Part shown: positions 41,967-50,195 of the stretch, in pieces
Position numbering within the stretch: position 1 is the first letter of the stretch
Layout of the letters: each line of letters opens with the position of its first letter
Origin: Achromobacter aegrifaciens
GTDB taxonomy: Bacteria; Pseudomonadota; Gammaproteobacteria; Burkholderiales; Burkholderiaceae_B
Direction: 5' to 3'
Assembly (NCBI RefSeq): GCF_902859735.1
Contig: NZ_CADIJY010000001.1
Location: forward strand, 496,001 to 560,000
Length of the DNA: 64,000 nucleotides
The notes under the pieces: model-generated
The model's database searches: none
What the model was told of the DNA's origin: nothing
Seen by the model: only the letters and a program-made list of their open reading frames with translations
Translations under genes and position numbers: made by a program

Positions 41967-42983
41967 TTAACGCACCGGCCAGCCGTACATCAGCCCGCCA
42001 TCGCGGTACGAAGCGTTCAGGCCGCGCGGCAGCTTCAGCGGGCTGCTGGGGCCGAGGTTCTTCTCAAAGCTTTCGCCGTAGTTGCCGATGTTCTTGATGA
42101 TGTTGTAGGCCCACTTGTCGTCCACGCCCAGGTTCTTGCCCATGCCCGGCGTCACGCCCAGGAGGCGCTGCACGTTGGGGTTGGTGCTCTTGAGCATTTC
42201 GTCGACGTTCTTGGACGTGATGCCGTATTCCTCGGCTTCCAGCATGGCGAACATGGTCCAGCGCACGACGTTGAACCATTGTTCGTCGCCTTGGCGGACC
42301 ATGGGGCCCAGCGGTTCCTTGGAGAAGTTCTCCGGCAGGATGTCGTACTTTTCCGGGTTCTCCAGGTTGCTGCGCGCCGCGGCCAGCTGCGACTTGTCGC
42401 CGGTGAAGGCGTCGCAACGGCCCACTGCGAAAGCGCGGATGATCTCGTCCAGGCGCTCGACGACCACGGGCTTGAAGACGATGTTCTGCGAGCGGAACCA
42501 GTCGGCCAGGTTCAGTTCGGTGGTGGTGCCGGGCTGCACGCAGACCGTGGCGCCGTCCAGCTCCTTGGCGCTTTTCACGTTCAGGGACTTGTTCACCATG
42601 ATGCCCTGGCTGTCGTAGTAGTTCACGCCCACGCCGATCAGGCCCAGCGTGGTGTCGCGGGTCAGCGAGAGCGTGGTGTTGCGGGGCAGCACGTCGACTT
42701 CGCCGGACTGCAGGGCGGTGAAGCGTTGCAGCGCGCTGACCGCCATGATCTTGGCCTTGGAGGCGTCGCCGAACATGGTGATGGCCAGTGCGCGGCACAG
42801 GTCCACGTCCAGGCCGATCCAGCCGCCCTTGCTGTTGTTCACCGAGAAGCCGGCGACGCCGGTGGACACGCCGCATTGGACGAAGCCCTTGTTCTTGACC
42901 GCCTCGAAAGTCGCGCCGGCGTGGGCGGTCAAGGACGAAATGAGTAAGGCGGTGCCTGCCGCGGCCAGTTTGAGTGCTTTCAT
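41967..42983 (-). CDS. General L-amino acid ABC substrate-binding protein (AapJ/BztA-like)
   Basis: 338 residues with signal peptide ending near LTAHA. The type II binding fold shows the AapJ/BztA pattern: KGFVQCGVSTGVAGFS, GWIGLDVDLCRALA, SGEVDVLPRNTTLSLTRDT, GATVCVQPGTTTELNLADWFR and DAFTGDKSQLAAAR. Family members bind a broad set of L-amino acids such as glutamate and glutamine. The permease and ATPase genes that normally follow are absent, so it is an orphan receptor. It ends just after the convergent LysR gene and lies 123 bp from the nic cluster. Confidence 0.92.
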   Translation of the reverse strand: MKALKLAAAGTALLISSLTAHAGATFEAVKNKGFVQCGVSTGVAGFSVNNSKGGWIGLDVDLCRALAITMFGDASKAKIMAVSALQRFTALQSGEVDVLPRNTTLSLTRDTTLGLIGVGVNYYDSQGIMVNKSLNVKSAKELDGATVCVQPGTTTELNLADWFRSQNIVFKPVVVERLDEIIRAFAVGRCDAFTGDKSQLAAARSNLENPEKYDILPENFSKEPLGPMVRQGDEQWFNVVRWTMFAMLEAEEYGITSKNVDEMLKSTNPNVQRLLGVTPGMGKNLGVDDKWAYNIIKNIGNYGESFEKNLGPSSPLKLPRGLNASYRDGGLMYGWPVR

Positions 42984-43106
42984 GGGTGTCTCCGCGCCAT
43001 CCGGCGCATTTGTAGCGATCAGCCGAAGGCTGAGGTGCGGCGAATGGTAGCCAGCGGGCCGGAGCGGGAGTATCAGGGAATTCCCGTTAAATCCATGAGG
43101 CGGAAT

Positions 43107-45416
43107 TTACGCGTCGCGAGCCGCCGGGAATAGCGCGGCATGCACGGCTTCAGGAGTGAAAGGCGCTTCGTAGAAGCGCAGCCCCGTCGCGTCGAATAGC
43201 GCATTGGCAATCGCCGCGGGGCCGGGAACCGACGCGGATTCGCCGGCGCCCATGGGCGGCTCGTCCTGGCGCGGCATCAACAGCACGTCGATGGCAGGCA
43301 GGTTCTTGAAGCCGATGATGGGGTATCCGCCCCATTCCCGGCAGGCCACGCCGGCGTCGTCGAAAACGACCTTCTCCAACAGGCTGCGGCTTAGCGTCTG
43401 ATTGACGTTGCCATGGATCTGGTGGCGGACGCCGTCGGGATTGACGACCATGCCGGTATCCTGGCCGACGACGATGCGCTCGACCTCGATGCGCCCGCTT
43501 GCCGGATCCACGCTCAGGTCGATGACCCATGCGGCCCAGGCGGCGCCGAAACCGGGGAACTTGCTATGCACGTAGCGCGCATAGGCGACGCCCCGGCCAT
43601 GCAAGCGGCCATCGGCGCCGGGGCGGCCCCGGCTGCCTGGCGTCATCGGGCGCCACTGCGCGCGGGCGGCCGTGGCTTGCAGCAACGCGATGGCGCGCGG
43701 ATCCTCCAGATGGCGCAGTCGGTACTCGACAGGATCAGCGCCGGCCGCGTGCGCCAGTTCGTCGATCATGCACTCATGGGCAAAGGAGTTGGGCAGGGCC
43801 GACACCCCGCGCAACCACGATGCGCGTACCAGCGGCGCCATGTCGTGGCAGACGATGCGCCGGTTGGGATAGCGATAGGGCGGCGCGGCCGTGCGGTCGC
43901 CCATTTCGAGCGTGCGAGGTTCGGCGGGAATGGCGCCAGTCAGCAGCAGGGCCAGCAATGGCGCGTCGTTGGAGGGGTAGCGGACGCCGAAGTCATAGGC
44001 CAGCAGTTCGCCGTCGGCATCGATCGCGGCGCTCACGTCCATCAATTGGCCTGTGCCCTTGGGTTCCCACTGATGTTCCTGTTCGCGCGCGAGCTGTACG
44101 CGGACCGGGGCGCCGACGGCGATCGACAGCAGCGCTGCGTCGGCGCAGACGTCGTCCGCGCAGTTGCGGCCATAGCAGCCCGCGGCCTCCAGGCGGATCA
44201 GGTCTATCCGATCCTCGCCCAGCTTGAGCAAGCGGTTCAAGTCGGCGCGCAGCATGTGGGGATTCTGCGTGCCGGTCCAGACCGTCAGGCGGCCGCCGCT
44301 GAAGTCGGCGACAGCGCAAGACGGGCCGATGGAGGCATGCATTTGATAGGGCCAGACGTAGCTGCGGCGCAGATGCGTGGCGGCGCGGGCGCAGGCCGTA
44401 TCGATGTCGCCTTCCTCGATCAGCGGCCGGGCGGTCGATGGATTGGCGCGGATGGCTTGCTCGAGATCATCCAGGCGCGGCGCGGGCGGAACAGGCTTCC
44501 AGCGTACTTTCAGCGCACGCATGGCGGCGATCGCCTGTTCCTCGCGATCCGCGACCACGCCGATGAAATCACCCTGCGCCACCACCTGCACGTTGCCCGG
44601 CAGGTGGGCGACGGAGTCGCGGTCCAGATCGGCCAGGCAACGGCCGATGAAGCTGCCGGCGTCGCGCCCCGGATGGGGAGGGCGGATCACGCGGCCATGG
44701 CGCATGCCGGGCACGCGCACGTCGTGCACGAAGCTGAGTTCGCCGGTGGCCTTGGCGGGAATGTCGACGCGGGCGACGCCCTGTCCCACGATCTTGTATT
44801 CGTGGGCGGGCTTGAGGCGGACCTCCTGGTCAGGGGGCGCCAGGAGCAGCCGTATGTGCTGGCCGCGCAGCAGCTGTCCATAGTGCAGCTGCCGCGGGTC
44901 GTTGGCGTCGGCGGGCCGGATGACGCCCTCGCGCACCCGCAAGGCATCGCGCGGGATGTCCCATTGCCGAGCCGCGAGCATCAGCAGATGTTCGCGGGCC
45001 TGGGCCGCGGCGCGTCGCAGCGGTACCGCCGATATCTGGATGCTGGCGCTGGCGATGGTGGGCCCCTGGTTCGGAGCGGCATTGGTGTGCCCCAGCACCA
45101 TCTCCAGGCGCGACAAGGGAACCTCGAGTTCTTCCGCGACGATCTGGGCCAGCGAAGTGCGGATGCCGGTGCCCAGGTCCACGTGGCCGTTGAAGGCGAG
45201 CACGCGCCAGCCGGCGGACGCGGTGTCCTGGAATGGCTGGCCGCTGTCGCCCAGCAACGCAATGAAGATCTCCGGCGTAGCCTGGACATAGTCCGACGCG
45301 ACACCGGGCTGGCCGGGCGCGGGGCGCGGCGGGGCCGTGGGTTCGCGCACGACCAGCAAGGCGTCGGTATGGGCGAGCAGCGCGCCAGGCATTTCTTCAG
45401 GTTGAGGCAGGTTCAT
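43107..45416 (-). CDS. nicB: Nicotinate dehydrogenase, molybdopterin-binding subunit (catalytic)
   Basis: 769 residues of the xanthine-dehydrogenase large-subunit family, IorB/NicB type. The N-terminal part has FNGHVDLGTGIRTSLAQIV and QGPTIASASIQIS (cofactor contacts); the middle has FIGVVADREEQAI and GTQNPHMLRADLNRLL; the C-terminal active-site loop PPMGAGESASVPG contains the catalytic glutamate E726. It oxidises nicotinate to 6-hydroxynicotinate together with the iron-sulphur subunit NicA encoded on the other arm. It lacks the haem c domains found fused to P. putida NicB; these sit instead on the protein at 50192. Last gene of the leftward nic arm, 70 bp after nicF. Confidence 0.88.
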   Translation of the reverse strand: MNLPQPEEMPGALLAHTDALLVVREPTAPPRPAPGQPGVASDYVQATPEIFIALLGDSGQPFQDTASAGWRVLAFNGHVDLGTGIRTSLAQIVAEELEVPLSRLEMVLGHTNAAPNQGPTIASASIQISAVPLRRAAAQAREHLLMLAARQWDIPRDALRVREGVIRPADANDPRQLHYGQLLRGQHIRLLLAPPDQEVRLKPAHEYKIVGQGVARVDIPAKATGELSFVHDVRVPGMRHGRVIRPPHPGRDAGSFIGRCLADLDRDSVAHLPGNVQVVAQGDFIGVVADREEQAIAAMRALKVRWKPVPPAPRLDDLEQAIRANPSTARPLIEEGDIDTACARAATHLRRSYVWPYQMHASIGPSCAVADFSGGRLTVWTGTQNPHMLRADLNRLLKLGEDRIDLIRLEAAGCYGRNCADDVCADAALLSIAVGAPVRVQLAREQEHQWEPKGTGQLMDVSAAIDADGELLAYDFGVRYPSNDAPLLALLLTGAIPAEPRTLEMGDRTAAPPYRYPNRRIVCHDMAPLVRASWLRGVSALPNSFAHECMIDELAHAAGADPVEYRLRHLEDPRAIALLQATAARAQWRPMTPGSRGRPGADGRLHGRGVAYARYVHSKFPGFGAAWAAWVIDLSVDPASGRIEVERIVVGQDTGMVVNPDGVRHQIHGNVNQTLSRSLLEKVVFDDAGVACREWGGYPIIGFKNLPAIDVLLMPRQDEPPMGAGESASVPGPAAIANALFDATGLRFYEAPFTPEAVHAALFPAARDA

Positions 45417-45486
45417 GGGGCTGACAGAGTCCGGGCCGGTGGATGATTATGCCGGCATTACCGGACGCCAAGGGCTGGGCCGCCGT

Positions 45487-46143
45487 TCATGGCCGCGTGT
45501 CGGTTATCGCCTGGTCCATGGGCATGACGGCGGCGTACTTCTGCGCCATGTCGAACAGGTTGGCCTCGTGCGGCCCCAGCGCGCGGTCGCCGCAGCAATC
45601 GGACACGACCAGCGGCCGGAACCCCGCCTGCATGGCGTCCACCACGCTGGCCCGCACGCAGCCGCTGGTGACGCAGCCCGCAACCAGCAGGGTCTGAACG
45701 CTGCGCTGCGCCAGCCATGGCGCCAGCATGGTGCCGAAGAAGGCGGACGGGGTGCTCTTGCGCACCACATACTCGCCGGCGGCAGGGGCCAGTTCCGGCA
45801 CGATGGCGCTGTTGTGGCTGTGTTCTTTCAGCGCCAGCATGGCCGGTACCTTCAGGCAGAAGATATTGCTGTCGGCATCGTCGTCCGAGAACACGATGCG
45901 GCTGTGCGCTACCGGCCAGCCTTGCGCGCGGGCGTGGGCCAACAGATGGCGCGTCTGCGAGATGGCTTCGGGGATGTTTCCGCCGCCCAGAACGGCCGGG
46001 TCGGCGAAGCCGTTGACGAAGTCGATGATCAGCAGCCCATAGGGGGCTTTGAGCGGCAGCGGAGTGCCGAAACCCTGCCGCGCATAAGCGGAGATGTCGC
46101 CGGCTGTGTCATCGATGCGGGCGGGTTGCTGGGGCGCGTTCAT
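45487..46143 (-). CDS. nicF: Maleamate amidohydrolase
   Basis: 218 residues of the isochorismatase-like hydrolase family. The catalytic triad is in place: D41 (LLIIDFVNGF), K129 (YVVRKSTPSAFF) and a cysteine in AGCVTSGCVRAS (C162, with C157 nearby). It should hydrolyse maleamate to maleate and ammonia, the fifth step of the pathway. Its start overlaps the stop of nicX (ATGA at 46140-46143), so the two are translationally coupled. The assignment is from family plus location in the nic cluster. Confidence 0.93.
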   Translation of the reverse strand: MNAPQQPARIDDTAGDISAYARQGFGTPLPLKAPYGLLIIDFVNGFADPAVLGGGNIPEAISQTRHLLAHARAQGWPVAHSRIVFSDDDADSNIFCLKVPAMLALKEHSHNSAIVPELAPAAGEYVVRKSTPSAFFGTMLAPWLAQRSVQTLLVAGCVTSGCVRASVVDAMQAGFRPLVVSDCCGDRALGPHEANLFDMAQKYAAVMPMDQAITDTRP

Positions 46144-47213
46144 TTGAGCTCTCCTCGGCGCGCAGCGCGGGCCAGTCCCGGTGCATCCTGCACGACTCCG
46201 TTAATTACGACTGGCTGGCCGTCCAGGGCGACGCTGCAGCGGCGCATCGGGATGTCGATGTGGCAGGCGGTAGTACGGCTGCCGCCAGCTTCGTTGTTGG
46301 GGCCCATGGACCACAGGAAATTGCCTTCGAAGGCGCGGGCGTCCATGCCGATATGGGCTTCCTTGTTGTAGTGCGCCAGCATGGACCACTGGGCGCGCGG
46401 CTGCAGGCCCCAGCCTATGTGGGATACGGCATAGGCCTCGGGATCTTCATACGCGGCCATGTATTCCTTGAGAATGTCGGCCTGCAGCCCGCCATTGATG
46501 CGGGTGACGTAGCCATTTTCGACCACGAGCTCGATCGGATCGGTCACGTAATCCTTCATAGGCAGCAGGATGTCTCCGCGATCCAGTACTACGCGGCCTT
46601 GGCTATGGCCCTCGTTGGGCCAGGTCAGCACGAAGCCGCTGGGCCAATGATCCCAACGGCCGGGCTGGTCCACGAAACCATATTCGGAAATGGCGGGGAA
46701 GTCGCCCAACTGGCAGCGCAGATCGGTGCCGGCCGCCGACGTGATGTGCATCTGGCGCGATGCTTCGATCAGGCGGGCGGCGGCCTGCACGCGGGCGCGG
46801 TCCGCCTCGTTCGGCACCAGCCGGCACAGCACTTCGGGCGGCTCGATCGCCAGCAGGATCTTGGTGCCGGTCTGCAGGATCTCGTGTTGTTCGGGGGAGA
46901 ACAGCAGTGTCATCAGGTCCAGCACCAGGTCGCTGGCGGTCAGTGCCGCGATGGCCGCGGCATTGCCGGTAAGTGGCGTAGCGCCCAGATACGCCAGGGC
47001 GTCGCGGCTGATGGACTTGTCGGCGTTGACGGGCGGCAGGTCCAGCCGGGTGACGCGCGCGCCCATGTCGGTGGCTGCGGCGATGGCGCAACGCAGGGTC
47101 TGCGGATGCGTGTCGGCGCCGGTAAGCACGGTGACAATCTGGCCGGCTTCCAGCCGGGAGAGGGTGAGCACCTGTTTCCAGGCATGGATCAGATCGGTAT
47201 CGCTGACGGACAT
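46140..47213 (-). CDS. nicX: 2,5-dihydroxypyridine 5,6-dioxygenase
   Basis: 357 residues. The iron ligands I recall for P. putida NicX (H265, H318, D320) are at exactly the same numbers here: H265 in SHIGWGLQPR and H318/D320 in TACHIDIPMRR. The enzyme opens the ring of 2,5-dihydroxypyridine to N-formylmaleamate using O2; it belongs to an M29-peptidase-like fold family rather than to classical extradiol dioxygenases. It lies 51 bp after nicD and overlaps nicF. Confidence 0.96.
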   Translation of the reverse strand: MSVSDTDLIHAWKQVLTLSRLEAGQIVTVLTGADTHPQTLRCAIAAATDMGARVTRLDLPPVNADKSISRDALAYLGATPLTGNAAAIAALTASDLVLDLMTLLFSPEQHEILQTGTKILLAIEPPEVLCRLVPNEADRARVQAAARLIEASRQMHITSAAGTDLRCQLGDFPAISEYGFVDQPGRWDHWPSGFVLTWPNEGHSQGRVVLDRGDILLPMKDYVTDPIELVVENGYVTRINGGLQADILKEYMAAYEDPEAYAVSHIGWGLQPRAQWSMLAHYNKEAHIGMDARAFEGNFLWSMGPNNEAGGSRTTACHIDIPMRRCSVALDGQPVVINGVVQDAPGLARAARRGELK

Positions 47214-47264
47214 GAGGGTTCCTTGAAGCGGCTGAATGGAGGCGTGCAGGTCCCGTGCGCGGTA

Positions 47265-48101
47265 TCAGTCCACGGCGTGGCCAAGGAAATCGCCGAAGGC
47301 GGCGTAGAAGCCGGCTTCGTTGTCCCACGGAATCATGTGGCCGGCGCCCGACACCCGGACGTGCTGCGTCTGCGGCGCCAGGCCTTGCCATTCGGCGACG
47401 TCCTCATCGCTCACGACGCCGCCCCGTTCGGCGGTCATCAGCAGCAGGGGCAAGGCGATGCCAGGCAGGTCGGCGTGTATGTCGTCGCGGCCGAAATCCT
47501 CGAAGCTCTGGACGATGGCGGGTTCATGGCAGGTGTGCAGCCACTGGGCGCGCAACTGGCGTTGCGGTTCGGTCCAGGTCGGGCAGAACGCCCGCATGTC
47601 TTCGGCGGTCATGCCGCGCGTCGCTTGCCGGATGGAGTCCACGTACCACGCCAGGTTGGCGGGGTAGGCGCGGCGGCCCGGGCCCGAGACGGGCGGGTCG
47701 ACGATGACCAGGCGCGCCAGCCCCTGCGGCTTCTTGCCCGCCGCGCGCACGGCGATGCGGCCGCCCATGGAATGACCGACCAGCGCATAGCGCTCCAGTC
47801 CCAGCGCCTGCGCGAACGCCGTCACGTCGGCCGCTTGCGCGTCCAGGCCATAGTCCAGGTCAGGCCTGGACGCCGACAGCCCGCGTCCGCGCACGTCCAG
47901 CACATAGGTGTCGAATTGGCGGCCCAGGCGTTCGGCCACGAAGCCCCAGGTGACGGCGGGGCTGGTGATGCCGGGAATGATGATGACCGCGAGGCGTTCG
48001 GCGCGTTCGCCCTCAGGGCCGCCATAGCGCAGGTAGTGCTGGCGGATGCCGTTCGCATGGACCTGGCCGCCGTAGAGATAGGTGCTGGAGTTCGTCGTCA
48101 T
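47265..48101 (-). CDS. nicD: N-formylmaleamate deformylase (alpha/beta hydrolase)
   Basis: 278 residues from ATG 48101. The catalytic triad is S111 in LVGHSMGGR, D135 in LVIVDPPVSG and H255 in GAGHMIPWDN; relative to the P. putida enzyme, as I recall it (S101, D125, H245), all three are shifted by exactly ten residues, which fits a longer N-terminus. It removes formate from N-formylmaleamate. First gene of the leftward arm, so its promoter is in the 322-bp divergent region shared with nicC. The in-frame extension to 48218 runs across the operator and is not coding. Confidence 0.94.
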   Translation of the reverse strand: MTTNSSTYLYGGQVHANGIRQHYLRYGGPEGERAERLAVIIIPGITSPAVTWGFVAERLGRQFDTYVLDVRGRGLSASRPDLDYGLDAQAADVTAFAQALGLERYALVGHSMGGRIAVRAAGKKPQGLARLVIVDPPVSGPGRRAYPANLAWYVDSIRQATRGMTAEDMRAFCPTWTEPQRQLRAQWLHTCHEPAIVQSFEDFGRDDIHADLPGIALPLLLMTAERGGVVSDEDVAEWQGLAPQTQHVRVSGAGHMIPWDNEAGFYAAFGDFLGHAVD

Positions 48102-48150
48102 GGGGGTGCCTCGAGAATCGGACCTAGGGTTTCCGATAAATTCAAAATAA

Positions 48151-48162
48151 AGCGTATACGCT
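48151..48162. promoter_or_regulatory. Candidate NicR operator O1 (near nicD)
   Basis: AGCGTATACGCT is a perfect 12-bp palindrome. After one mismatch on each side, AATA on the left (48146-48149) pairs with TATT on the right (48164-48167), giving a 22-bp near-perfect dyad, the size bound by a MarR dimer. Its centre lies about 55 bp upstream of the nicD start codon. Confidence 0.65.
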
Positions 48163-48211
48163 CTATTCTTGCAAAGAGTGAGGCCGGTAGCCAACCTGGT
48201 TTTAGTAGTGG

Positions 48212-48233
48212 TTTTCACCTAATAAGGTGAAAA
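48212..48233. promoter_or_regulatory. Inverted repeat in the centre of the nic divergent region
   Basis: TTTTCACCT (48212-48220) and AGGTGAAAA (48225-48233) are perfect 9-bp arms separated by AATA. It is unrelated in sequence to the AGCGTATACGCT dyad, so it may bind a second regulator or overlap a promoter. Confidence 0.55.
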
Positions 48234-48273
48234 ACATACGATATTTTTGATTTCGATTTTCGGAATTGCGAGC

Positions 48274-49581
<1,308 letters not shown>

Positions 49582-49673
49582 GGGTTTGCGCTGCGTGGGG
49601 AAAAATGGACTTGATCCCCGGCCTGCGTAGCGGCAACCTTCCTACCTTTCAAACTCAGCCACGTGCCACGCCC

Positions 49674-50195
49674 ATGGGATCCACCGTCTATCCAAGCAGC
49701 GCCCCGCAGCCGATCCGCCTGGTGGTGAATGGATGCGCGCACGATGTGCCGGCTGCGCCCGGCACGGCGCTGCTGCACGTGCTGCGCAATGATCTCGAAC
49801 TCAATGGCCCGAAGTACGGCTGTGGCCTGGGCGAGTGCGGGGCCTGCACGGTGTTGATAGATGGCGTGGCGGCGCGGTCCTGCGTGATTCCGGTCAAGGC
49901 CGCGCTTGGACGTGCGATCACCACGCTGGAGGGCCTGGGTACGCGGCAACGGCCCGGGCCAACCCAGCAAGCCTTCATCGAGTGTCAGGCGGCGCAATGC
50001 GGTTACTGCCTGAACGGGATGATCATGACGGTGGAGGCGCTGCTGCGGCGCAATCCCTGCCCCACTGAAGCAGCATTGCGCAGCGAGTTGCACCACAACC
50101 TGTGCCGCTGCGGCACCCATGTAGAGATCATGCAGGCGGCCGTGCGCGCCGTGCAATTGCGCACGGCTGGCGTCGCGGACGATCCCGCCCCATGA
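49674..50195 (+). CDS. nicA: Nicotinate dehydrogenase, [2Fe-2S] subunit
   Basis: 173 residues from ATG 49674; ATG 49605 would add an unrelated 23-residue tail. The plant-type cluster is held by C50, C55, C58 and C70 (KYGCGLGECGACTVLIDG) and the second, four-helix cluster by C109, C112, C144 and C146 (QCGYC, LCRCGTH). It passes electrons from the molybdenum centre to the haem-bearing subunit. The stop overlaps the start of the next gene by 4 bp (50192-50195). Confidence 0.94.
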   Translation: MGSTVYPSSAPQPIRLVVNGCAHDVPAAPGTALLHVLRNDLELNGPKYGCGLGECGACTVLIDGVAARSCVIPVKAALGRAITTLEGLGTRQRPGPTQQAFIECQAAQCGYCLNGMIMTVEALLRRNPCPTEAALRSELHHNLCRCGTHVEIMQAAVRAVQLRTAGVADDPAP